A stretch of 64,000 nt of DNA from Microbacterium azadirachtae (GTDB lineage: Bacteria; Actinomycetota; Actinomycetes; Actinomycetales; Microbacteriaceae), in the NCBI RefSeq assembly GCF_000956545.1, contig NZ_JYIT01000077.1:1-64000 (forward strand). Direction: 5' to 3'. Position numbers and translations under genes: made by a program. The notes beneath the pieces were generated by a model. It saw only the letters and a program-made list of their open reading frames with translations, had not been told where the DNA came from and made no database searches. Of this stretch, positions 42,585 to 50,444 are shown one piece after another. Positions within the stretch are counted from its first letter, which is position 1. Each line of letters begins with the position of its first letter.

Positions 42585-43283
42585 ATGAACGCAGAACTCC
42601 TCCGGATCGGCGACGACATCGTCGCCATGCACGCCGTCGTCACCGACGAGGGCGTCACGCTCATCGACGCAGGGCTTCCGGGCGACCGCCGGATCCTGCA
42701 GCAGGCTCTCGCCGCCGCGGGCCGCAGCGTCTCCGACATCCGCGGTGTGGTGCTGACCCACGGCGACAGCGATCACATCGGCGTCGCCGAGTGGCTGCGC
42801 TCCGAGCACGGCGTGCCGACGTACGTGCACGAGGCCGACGCGGGCCGCGCCCAGGGGGAGAAGACGCCCTCCGCGTCAGGCGGCGCCATGCGCCTCGGTC
42901 CCACGCTGCAGTTCTTCGCCGCCGCTCTGCGCCGTGGCGGCCTGCGTCCGAAGCACCTCGGCGAGGTGCGCACGGTGCGCGACGGCGACGTGCTCGACCT
43001 GCCCGGATCCCCGCAGATCATCGGCATGCCGGGGCATTCTGCCGGATCCATCGCGATCCGCGTCCCCGCCGTCGACGCGATCTTCGTCGGCGACGCGATC
43101 ACCACCCGGCACGTGCTCAACGGCTCGTCCGACGTGCAGGTCGGTCCGTTCAGCGACGACCCCGATGCCACGCCCGGCAGCCTCGAGCGCCTGCGCGCGC
43201 TGCCCGAGCGCGAGATCGTCGTCGGTCACGGTCCGATCTTCCACGGCACCGCCGCCGAGATGCTCGCGGTGCTCAAGCGCTGA
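42585..43283 (+). CDS. MBL-fold metallo-hydrolase
   Basis: 232 aa. The metal motif THGDSDHIG (HxxxDH form, first His replaced by the H of T-H-G-D-S-D-H) and downstream GMPGHSAGSI and VVGHGPIF are those of the metallo-beta-lactamase fold, with FVGDAI giving the bridging Asp. Members hydrolyse thioesters, lactones or other esters; no substrate is evident. The TetR-controlled, possibly leaderless expression suggests an inducible detoxification role. A palindromic repeat follows. Confidence 0.83.
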   Translation: MNAELLRIGDDIVAMHAVVTDEGVTLIDAGLPGDRRILQQALAAAGRSVSDIRGVVLTHGDSDHIGVAEWLRSEHGVPTYVHEADAGRAQGEKTPSASGGAMRLGPTLQFFAAALRRGGLRPKHLGEVRTVRDGDVLDLPGSPQIIGMPGHSAGSIAIRVPAVDAIFVGDAITTRHVLNGSSDVQVGPFSDDPDATPGSLERLRALPEREIVVGHGPIFHGTAAEMLAVLKR

Positions 43284-43309
43284 CACCCGACCCGGGGCGC
43301 CCCCGGGCG

Positions 43310-43374
43310 CCGTCTATTTCTGTCGAACCGTGGTTCCTCGGGCTCCAAACCGACGGATTGGCAGAAATAGACGG
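43310..43374. repeat. Palindromic repeat, copy 2
   Basis: 65 bases, the same length as copy 1, and the same outer sequence (CCGTCTATTTCTG ... AGAAATAGACGG). Arms of 24 bp carry about four mismatches; the 17-base loop differs. It too lies between two convergent genes. Confidence 0.8.
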
Positions 43375-43389
43375 ATGCGGAGGCGCGGT

Positions 43390-44880
43390 TCAGTCGCCGG
43401 CCGTGCGGAGTGTCGCCCACAGCTCGGCGCGCGCGGGGAACGACGTGAGATCCGCATCCAGGATCATCGCCGCCTGAGCGATCCGCGTGCGCAGCGTGTG
43501 ACGGTGTACGCCCAGGGCGGCCGCGGCCGGCTCCAATCGCGTGTCGTGCTCGAGCCACACCCGCAGCGACCGTTCGAGCTCGGAGCCCTCGTGCGCGTCG
43601 TGCTGACGCAGCGGGGCCAGGCGCGACTCCGCGATCAGCCGTGCCTCGTCGGTCGCGAACGCCGCGAGCACGCTCGACTCGGCACTGTCGGCGTAGCGCG
43701 CGACCCCGTCGCCCGAACGCCGCAGCGCCGTGAGCGCCTGCGCGTGGGCACGCGAGAACGCGGAGTACTCCTCGGGCGCCGAGACGCCGATGCGCACGTC
43801 CGTCCGCGCGGCGAGCTCGTCCAGCACGCCGGCGTCGCCGACGGCGAGGCACATCACGAGCCCGTCCTCCGACTCGGCGAGGAAGGCCGCGGGAGCGTCG
43901 GCCGGCTGCCGCTCCCACCATTCCACGACCGCACCCTGGCGCTGACCGGCAGCCACCGCGACCACCACGGGCGCCGGCGGGAGGGCCCCCAGAACGCGGC
44001 GCGCGAGGGTCGGGTCATCGGTGAGGAGCGAGGCCAGCAGCTGACGGTGCAGGCGCCGACGGCTGCGCGCGAGCTGCTCGCTCTGCTCGAGCGACAGCCC
44101 GGCCATCGCGATGACCGAGGTCACCACGGCGCGGGTCTCCGGATCGAGGGTGCCGCTCGCGATCGCCACGATGCCGCGGAGGTGCCCGGCGCGCCCCACG
44201 GTCAGCAGGGTGTGCGCGGCCTCGCCGGCGTCGACGACGCGGTTCGCGGATCCGCCGCGCGCGAGCAGATCCGCGGCGGCCTCGTCGACGACGGGCGAGG
44301 ATCCGCCCTCCGGATGCTCGTGGACGAGCTGCCCCGCGGCGTCGTACATGCCGACCCAGCAGCCGAGGCGCCGGGAGAGCTCCGTGAGCGTGGACTCCAG
44401 GCCGTGCGGGCGCAGGGCCGCGACGGACAGGGCGCGCTGCGTCTCCAGCGCCCAGGTGCGACGCGCGTACGCCTGTGCGGCGATGGCCTCAGCGTGGGCG
44501 CGGGCGACGGCGAGGAAGGGCGTCCCGTAGGGCACCTCGAACAGGGGCAGGCTCGCCTGCGCGCACGCGTGCGCGAGGTCGGCGGGGATGCCGCTGCGGT
44601 GCACCTCGGTACCGAAGCCGAGCGCGACCACCCCGCGGTCCACGAGCCGGTGCACGTAGGCGCGGACGCCCGCCGCGTCGTCGTCGGCGAACTGCGTGCC
44701 GGTCGTCAGCAGCGCCAGATCGTCGGTGAGGAACGGGGTGGGATCGGTGAGGTCGGAGTTGTGCACCCAACGCAGCGGGTGATCGAGGGATCCCGCGGGC
44801 AGCGCCGACTCGTCGCCGACCAGGCGCAGGTGCAGATCGCGCCGTCCCAGCAGTGTGCGGAGGGTGGGATCCTGGTCCAC
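43390..44880 (-). CDS. PucR-family regulator of the putrescine/GABA locus
   Basis: 496 aa from the GTG at 44880, which has AAGGAG seven bases upstream. Order: a PucR N-terminal domain (~residues 5-130, with LLTTGTQFADD), a central GGDEF-like/CdaR region (~280-400), and a C-terminal HTH_30 (LRVWLEHDTRLEPAAAALGVHRHTLRTRI in parts: ALGVHRHTLRTRI). PucR-type activators often drive polyamine or purine catabolism. It is divergent from gabT and probably activates it. Confidence 0.85.
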   Translation of the reverse strand: MDQDPTLRTLLGRRDLHLRLVGDESALPAGSLDHPLRWVHNSDLTDPTPFLTDDLALLTTGTQFADDDAAGVRAYVHRLVDRGVVALGFGTEVHRSGIPADLAHACAQASLPLFEVPYGTPFLAVARAHAEAIAAQAYARRTWALETQRALSVAALRPHGLESTLTELSRRLGCWVGMYDAAGQLVHEHPEGGSSPVVDEAAADLLARGGSANRVVDAGEAAHTLLTVGRAGHLRGIVAIASGTLDPETRAVVTSVIAMAGLSLEQSEQLARSRRRLHRQLLASLLTDDPTLARRVLGALPPAPVVVAVAAGQRQGAVVEWWERQPADAPAAFLAESEDGLVMCLAVGDAGVLDELAARTDVRIGVSAPEEYSAFSRAHAQALTALRRSGDGVARYADSAESSVLAAFATDEARLIAESRLAPLRQHDAHEGSELERSLRVWLEHDTRLEPAAAALGVHRHTLRTRIAQAAMILDADLTSFPARAELWATLRTAGD

Positions 44881-44990
44881 GGAGTGCTCCTTCCCGGCCG
44901 GCAGCGACGTGGCCGTGCCGGCGAAATCATCCACCAGATTGTACGCGCCGGCGAATGCTCCGCGGTGTCGACCTCCGTAGTCTCGACGCC

Positions 44991-46352
44991 ATGAGCACCA
45001 TCGACGCGCAGGCTGACACCCTTCCCCTCGGCGGACCCTCCCTTCCCCAGGAGCGTCGCCTCGTCACCGAGCTCCCCGGCCCCCGTTCGGCGGAGATCCT
45101 CGCCCGCAAGGCCACCGCGGTCCCCGCCGGAGTCGGTCACACGGTGCCGGTCGCGGCCGTCGCCGCGGGCGGCGGCGTGGTCGTCGACGCCGACGGCAAC
45201 TCGCTCATCGACCTCGGGTCCGGCATCGCCGTGACCACCGTGGGCAGCGCGCACCCGAAGGTCGCCGCGGCCATCGCCGCGCAGGCCGCGCAGTTCACCC
45301 ACACCTGCTTCATGATCTCCCCGTACGAGTCGTACGTGGAGGTCGCCGAGGCGCTCAACCGCCTCACCCCCGGCGACTTCGCCAAGAAGAGCGCGCTGTT
45401 CAACTCCGGCGCCGAGGCCGTCGAGAACGCGATCAAGATCGCCCGCAAGCACACCGGTCGCCAGGCGGTCGTGGCCTTCGACCACGGCTACCACGGCCGC
45501 ACCAACCTCACCATGGCGCTCACCGCGAAGGCGATGCCCTACAAGAGCGGCTTCGGCCCGTTCGCCCCCGAGGTGTACCGCGCGCAGGCCTCGTACCCCT
45601 TCCGCGACGGGCTCTCCGGCGCTGAGGCGGCGGCCCGCACGATCCTGCAGCTCGAGAAGCAGATCGGTGCCGACAACCTGGCCGCCGTGATCATCGAGCC
45701 GATCCAGGGCGAGGGCGGCTTCATCGTCCCGGCCGACGGATACCTCCCCGCGATCGTGGAGTGGTGCCGCGCAAACGGCGTCGTGTTCATCGCCGACGAG
45801 GTGCAGACGGGCTTCGGTCGCACCGGTGCGATGTTCGCGAGCGAGATCTTCGGCATCGAGCCCGACCTCATCACGACCGCGAAGGGCATCGCCGGCGGCA
45901 TGCCGCTCGCGGCCGTGACCGGCCGCGCCGAGATCATGGACGCCTCGCACTCGGGCGGCCTCGGCGGCACCTACGGCGGCAACCCGGTGGCGTGTGCCGC
46001 GGCGCTCGCCGCGATCGACGCCTACGAGACCGAGGGTCTGCTGGAGCGCGCGGTCGAGATCGGCGCTCTGCTCAAGGACCGCCTCACCGCGATCCAGGCC
46101 GGCGACCCGCGCCTCGGCGACATCCGCGGACACGGTGCGATGATCGCCGCCGAGTTCGTCGACCCGGCCACCGGCGCCCCGGACGCGGCGCTCACCGCCG
46201 CGGTCGCCAAGGCCGCGATCGCGCAGGGCGTCATCGTCCTCACCTGCGGCACGTTCGGCAACGTGATCCGCTTCCTGCCCCCGCTGACGATCGGCGACGC
46301 CCTCCTGAACGAGGGTCTTGACGTCATCGCCGCCGCGCTCGCGGCCCACTGA
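44991..46352 (+). CDS. gabT: 4-aminobutyrate aminotransferase
   Basis: 453 aa class III PLP aminotransferase. Landmarks: LIDLGSGIAVTTVGSAHPKV, FNSGAEAVENAIKIAR, FDHGYHGRTNLTMALTAK, IIEPIQGEGGF, FIADEVQTGFGRTG and the Schiff-base Lys in TTAKGIAGGMPLAAV. It transfers the amino group of GABA to 2-oxoglutarate, giving succinate semialdehyde. TAGTCT lies seven bases before the ATG (leaderless pattern). A hairpin at 46358 separates it from the oxidase gene. Confidence 0.92.
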   Translation: MSTIDAQADTLPLGGPSLPQERRLVTELPGPRSAEILARKATAVPAGVGHTVPVAAVAAGGGVVVDADGNSLIDLGSGIAVTTVGSAHPKVAAAIAAQAAQFTHTCFMISPYESYVEVAEALNRLTPGDFAKKSALFNSGAEAVENAIKIARKHTGRQAVVAFDHGYHGRTNLTMALTAKAMPYKSGFGPFAPEVYRAQASYPFRDGLSGAEAAARTILQLEKQIGADNLAAVIIEPIQGEGGFIVPADGYLPAIVEWCRANGVVFIADEVQTGFGRTGAMFASEIFGIEPDLITTAKGIAGGMPLAAVTGRAEIMDASHSGGLGGTYGGNPVACAAALAAIDAYETEGLLERAVEIGALLKDRLTAIQAGDPRLGDIRGHGAMIAAEFVDPATGAPDAALTAAVAKAAIAQGVIVLTCGTFGNVIRFLPPLTIGDALLNEGLDVIAAALAAH

Positions 46353-46357
46353 GACGT

Positions 46358-46398
46358 CCGGGCGCGATCGGGATCGGGGGATGCTGGATCGCGCCCGG
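46358..46398 (+). terminator. Hairpin between gabT and putrescine oxidase gene
   Basis: Perfect 12-bp arms CCGGGCGCGATC and complement with a 17-base loop, six bases after the gabT stop. It may end the gabT message or only reduce read-through into the next gene. Confidence 0.65.
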
Positions 46399-46472
46399 CA
46401 ACTTTCCAACAAAACCGCAGGGAGACCTGCACTGCGCACCGCCCCGGTGCGAGACCGATGAAGGAGTCGAAA

Positions 46473-47897
46473 TTGGCCGATATCACCCGTGACGTGCTCA
46501 TCGTGGGAGCGGGCGCCGCAGGCACCACCGCCGCGAACGAACTGCGCAAGGCGGGTCTGTCGGTCGTGGTGCTGGAGGCCCGTGACCGGGTCGGCGGCCG
46601 GCTCTGGACCGACGTCATCGACGGCGCGATGCTCGAGATCGGCGGCCAGTGGGTGTCGCCCGACCAGGACGCGCTGATCGAGACGATCGACGAGCTCGGG
46701 CTGGAGACCTTCAGCCGCTACCGCGAGGGCGACAGCGTCTACGTCGGCCCCGACGGCACGCTGCACCGCTTCACGGGCGAGATGTTCCCCGTCTCGGCCG
46801 AGACCGAGAAGGTCATCGCCGAGATCACCGAGCGTCTCGACGCGATGGTGGCGGAGATCGACCCCGACCGTCCGTACGCGCACCCGAAGGCCGCCGAGTG
46901 GGACTCGATCACCTGGGACGCGTGGCTGCGCCAGCAGACCGACGACGACGAGGCCGTGCGCAACCTCGCATTCGCGACCGGATCCGCGATGCTCACCAAG
47001 CCGACGCACGCGTTCTCCCTGCTGCAGTCGCTGCTCATGGCCGCGTCCGCCGGCTCCTACTCGCACCTCGTCGACGCCGACTTCATCCTGGACAAGCGCG
47101 TGGTCGGCGGTCTGCAGCAGGTTCCGCTGCTGCTCGCCGAGCGCCTCGGCGACGACGTGCTGCTGAACCAGCCCGTGCGCACCCTGGAGTGGGACGACCC
47201 CTCGACAGGCTCTGGGGCCGGCGTCACCGCCACCACCGACTCGCTCACCGTCCGCGCCCGCTACGCGATCCTCGCGCACGCCCCCGTGCTGTACGACCGG
47301 ATCTCGTTCGTGCCGTCGCTGCCGCGCCGTCAGCACCAGATGCACCAGCACCTCTCCATGGGCTTCGTGATCAAGGTGCACGCCGTCTACGACCGCCCGT
47401 TCTGGCGCGAGCAGGGCCTGTCCGGCACCGCGTTCAGCCCGTACGAGCTCTCCCACGAGGCGTACGACAACACCAACCACGGCGACGAGCGCGGCACCCT
47501 GGTCGGCTTCGTCAGCGACCAGAACGCCGACGACGTGTTCGAGCTCAGCGCCGAGGAGCGCAAGGAGCGGATCCTCGAGTCGCTCTCGCACTATTACGGT
47601 CCCGAGGCGAAGAACCCGGTCGTCTACTACGAGAGCGACTGGGGCACCGAGGAGTGGACGCGCGGCGCCTACGCGGCGAGCTTCGACATGGGCGGTCTGC
47701 ACCGCTACGGCAAGGACCTGCGCACGCCCGTCGGGCCGATCCACTTCGCGTGCTCCGACCTGGCCGGCGCGGGGTACCAGCACGTCGACGGCGCGATCCG
47801 CATGGGTCGCCTCGCCGCCGCGCAGATCCTCGAGGCGGACCGCGGTGACGACACGGCGGCCGACGACGCGCCAGAGCTCGTCGTCGCCGAGGTCTGA
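46473..47897 (+). CDS. puo: Flavin amine oxidase, probably putrescine oxidase
   Basis: 474 aa from a TTG at 46473 with AAGGAG seven bases upstream; the ATG at 46458 is in frame but overlaps that site. FAD motifs: DVLIVGAGAAGTTAANEL, VVVLEARDRVGGRLW, and a C-terminal FAD strand GYQHVDGAIRMGRLAA. It resembles actinobacterial putrescine oxidases, making 4-aminobutanal, ammonia and H2O2. Residues ~242-249 (PSTGSGAG) are encoded by a repeat-like insertion. The gene overlaps usp by one base. Other primary amines are possible substrates. Confidence 0.85.
   Translation: MADITRDVLIVGAGAAGTTAANELRKAGLSVVVLEARDRVGGRLWTDVIDGAMLEIGGQWVSPDQDALIETIDELGLETFSRYREGDSVYVGPDGTLHRFTGEMFPVSAETEKVIAEITERLDAMVAEIDPDRPYAHPKAAEWDSITWDAWLRQQTDDDEAVRNLAFATGSAMLTKPTHAFSLLQSLLMAASAGSYSHLVDADFILDKRVVGGLQQVPLLLAERLGDDVLLNQPVRTLEWDDPSTGSGAGVTATTDSLTVRARYAILAHAPVLYDRISFVPSLPRRQHQMHQHLSMGFVIKVHAVYDRPFWREQGLSGTAFSPYELSHEAYDNTNHGDERGTLVGFVSDQNADDVFELSAEERKERILESLSHYYGPEAKNPVVYYESDWGTEEWTRGAYAASFDMGGLHRYGKDLRTPVGPIHFACSDLAGAGYQHVDGAIRMGRLAAAQILEADRGDDTAADDAPELVVAEV
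47198..47219. repeat. Partial dispersed repeat inside the oxidase gene
   Basis: The bases CTCGACAGGCTCTGGGGCC resemble the dispersed actinobacterial sequence CCTTCGACAGGCTCAGGGAC. It is in frame and encodes a Ser/Gly-rich loop (PSTGSGAG) that interrupts what otherwise reads as a continuous beta hairpin. Confidence 0.5.
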
Positions 47898-48787
47898 TGA
47901 CCACCTCCATCGTCGTCGGCTACACGGCGACGGAGACCGGTTCCGACGCGCTGGCGCTGGGCGTGCGACTCGCCCGCGCCACGCGGCGGCACCTGCACGT
48001 GCTCATCGTCCTGCCCGGCCACGGCGACACGTCCGCGGCGGAGCCGGTGCGGGAGAGCCCCATCCAGGGGCAGGCGCGGCAGTGGCTCGACGAGGCGGAG
48101 GGGATGATCCCCGCCGACGTCGCGCACACCGCCCACGTGCGCGTGCACGACTCCTTCGCCGAAGGGCTCGTGCTCGCCGGGGAGCAGCTCGATGCGGCTC
48201 TGATCGTCGTCGGCGCGGCCAACGGCGCCACCATCGGGCTGCACCGGATGGGCAGCGTCGCACAGGCGCTGCTGCACTCGTCGCCGATCCCCGTGGCCCT
48301 GGCGCCCGCGGGTTTCGCGCGCAGTGCCGACGTGCAGGCGCCGACCTCGCGGATCACGGCCGCGATCGGCAACCGCCCGGGAGCCGATGCGCTCCTGGAG
48401 GCCGCCGTCGCGCTCTCGGCGGCGACCGGGGCGACGCTGCGGCTCGTCTCGCTGGTCGCGTTCGACGTGCCGCGCGGGTTCGACCCGCAGGCGATCCGGC
48501 TGGTGAGCGCGGCGCACGGCGACGATGTGCTCGCCCGCGCGGAGACGGAGCTGCCCCAGGGGGTGCGCGCCGAGCTCGAGCGGGCCCCGGGGGACACGGT
48601 CGAGGAGGCCGTGGCCCGGCTGACCTGGCTGCCGGGGGAGCTGATCCTGGTCGGATCCAGCCGGCTCGCGCAGCCTCGGCGGCTGTTCCTCGGCTCGACC
48701 GCGGCGAAGATGCTCGACGTCATCCCTGTGCCGATGATCGTCGTACCGCGCACACGCCTGGACGACAGCGCAGACTCTGGGTCCTGA
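47897..48787 (+). CDS. Universal stress protein, two tandem domains
   Basis: 296 aa with two Usp repeats. Domain 1 starts SIVVGYTATETGSDALALGVRLA and ends with ALIVVGAANGATIGLHRMGSVAQAL; domain 2 starts near residue 150 and ends LILVGSSRLAQPRRLFLGSTAAKML and PMIVVPRT. The G-x2-G-x9-G(S/T) nucleotide loop is kept best in domain 1, so ATP binding is possible there. Translationally coupled to the oxidase gene, it may protect against H2O2 or aldehyde made by that enzyme, which is inference. Confidence 0.85.
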   Translation: MTTSIVVGYTATETGSDALALGVRLARATRRHLHVLIVLPGHGDTSAAEPVRESPIQGQARQWLDEAEGMIPADVAHTAHVRVHDSFAEGLVLAGEQLDAALIVVGAANGATIGLHRMGSVAQALLHSSPIPVALAPAGFARSADVQAPTSRITAAIGNRPGADALLEAAVALSAATGATLRLVSLVAFDVPRGFDPQAIRLVSAAHGDDVLARAETELPQGVRAELERAPGDTVEEAVARLTWLPGELILVGSSRLAQPRRLFLGSTAAKMLDVIPVPMIVVPRTRLDDSADSGS

Positions 48788-48843
48788 CCGGACCCGCACC
48801 ATCCGATTGCATGAGAATCGAAGCATCTGACAAGGAGGATCGC

Positions 48844-50307
48844 ATGACCGATCTGGAGAAGACCCTGCTGGAGAGCGTCCCGACGGGGCTCTACATCGCC
48901 GGCGAGTGGATCGCCGCCGAGGGCGACAAGACCTTCGACGTGCGCGACCCCGCGACCAACGAGGTGGTGCGCACGATCGCCGACGCGTCGCCGGCCGACG
49001 GCATCCGTGCCCTCGACGCCGCCGTCGCCGCTCAGGACGCGTGGGCCGCGACCCCGCCGCGCACCCGCAGCGACATTCTCCGCCGCGCGTTCGACCTCGT
49101 GCAGGCGCACAAGGAGGACCTGGCGCTGCTCATGACCGTCGAGATGGGCAAGCCGCTGGCCGAGGCCCGCGGCGAGGTCGGCTACGGCGGCGAGTTCCTG
49201 CGCTGGTTCAGCGAGGAGGCCGTGCGCATCTCCGGCCGCTACGGCCTGAACCCCGAGGGAACCGGGCACATGGTCGTGTCCCAGCGACCGGTCGGCCCGT
49301 CGTTCTTCGTCACTCCATGGAACTTCCCGTTCGCGATGGCGACGCGCAAGATCGCGCCCGCGCTCGCGGCCGGCTGCACCGTGGTCATCAAGCCCCCGGC
49401 ACTGACGCCGCTCACCACGATCTACTTCGTGAAGCTCCTCGAAGAGGCCGGTCTCCCCGCGGGCGTCGTGAACGTCGTGCAGACCTCGCGCTCGTCCGCG
49501 CTGTCGGCGCCGATCATCGCCGACCCGCGTCTGCGCAAGCTGTCCTTCACGGGCTCGACCGAGGTCGGCCGCAAGCTCATCGCCCAGGCGGCGGAGGGCG
49601 TGCTGCGCGTGTCGATGGAGCTCGGCGGCAACGCCCCGTTCGTCGTCTTCGAGGACGCGGATCTGGACAAGGCCGTCGAGGGCGCGCTGGCTGCCAAGTT
49701 CCGCAACATCGGGCAGGCCTGCACCGCGGCGAACCGCTTCATCGTGCACAAGGACGTCGCCGACGAGTTCGCGCGCCGCATCACCGAGCGCGTGGACGCG
49801 ATGAAGATCGGCCGCGGCACCGAGGAGGGCGTCACGATCGGCCCGCTGATCGACGACGACGCCGTGGCCAAGGCCGCGGAGCTCGTGGGCGACGCGGTCG
49901 AGCGCGGCGCGACGCTGCTCTCGGGCGGCAAGGCCGTCGAGGGCGTCGGATCCTTCTACGAGCCCACCGTGCTCGCGAACGTGCAGGCCGGCAGCGAGAT
50001 CCTCCGCGAGGAGATCTTCGGCCCGGTGCTGGCGATCGCGACCTTCGCGGACGAGGCGGAGGCGGTGCGCCTCGCCAACGACACCGAGTACGGCCTGGTC
50101 TCCTACGTCTTCACGCAGGATCTGGCCCGGGGTCACCGGATGATCGACGCGCTCGAGACGGGCATGATGGGCCTGAACGTGGGCGTCGTGTCCAACGCGG
50201 CGGCCCCCTTCGGCGGCGTCAAGCAGTCCGGCGTCGGCCGCGAGGGCGGCTTCGAGGGCATCCACGAGTACCTCTCGACCAAGTACACGCTGATCCCGGT
50301 CGACTGA
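48844..50307 (+). CDS. gabD: Succinate-semialdehyde dehydrogenase (GabD type)
   Basis: 487 aa aldehyde dehydrogenase. FFVTPWNFPFAMATRKIAPAL, KLSFTGSTEVGRKLI, MELGGNAPFVVF with the general-base Glu, and the nucleophile in NIGQACTAANRF (near residue 287). These match NAD(P)-dependent succinate-semialdehyde dehydrogenases. AAGGAGG precedes the ATG at 48844. With gabT it would take GABA to succinate. A role on 4-aminobutanal from the oxidase is also possible, since two dehydrogenases are encoded and two aldehydes need oxidising. Confidence 0.87.
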   Translation: MTDLEKTLLESVPTGLYIAGEWIAAEGDKTFDVRDPATNEVVRTIADASPADGIRALDAAVAAQDAWAATPPRTRSDILRRAFDLVQAHKEDLALLMTVEMGKPLAEARGEVGYGGEFLRWFSEEAVRISGRYGLNPEGTGHMVVSQRPVGPSFFVTPWNFPFAMATRKIAPALAAGCTVVIKPPALTPLTTIYFVKLLEEAGLPAGVVNVVQTSRSSALSAPIIADPRLRKLSFTGSTEVGRKLIAQAAEGVLRVSMELGGNAPFVVFEDADLDKAVEGALAAKFRNIGQACTAANRFIVHKDVADEFARRITERVDAMKIGRGTEEGVTIGPLIDDDAVAKAAELVGDAVERGATLLSGGKAVEGVGSFYEPTVLANVQAGSEILREEIFGPVLAIATFADEAEAVRLANDTEYGLVSYVFTQDLARGHRMIDALETGMMGLNVGVVSNAAAPFGGVKQSGVGREGGFEGIHEYLSTKYTLIPVD

Positions 50308-50350
50308 GTTCCCCGGCCGGTCCTCGCTCCACGGCGAGGGCCGGCCCCTT

Positions 50351-50417
50351 CCCGTCTGTTTGCGTCAAACTGTTGGACGAGGCCTCCGCCTGCAACGGTT
50401 CGACGCACACAGACGGG
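50351..50417. repeat. Palindromic repeat, copy 3 (diverged)
   Basis: 67 bases; arms of 25 bp with three mismatches, beginning CCCGTCTGTTTGCG and ending with AACGGTTCGACGC then ACACAGACGGG. Shares CCGTCT at the ends and GAACCGT in the arm with copies 1 and 2. It sits between two same-strand dehydrogenase genes. Confidence 0.65.
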
Positions 50418-50444
50418 CCACACAACCCACTGAAAGGAACCGGA

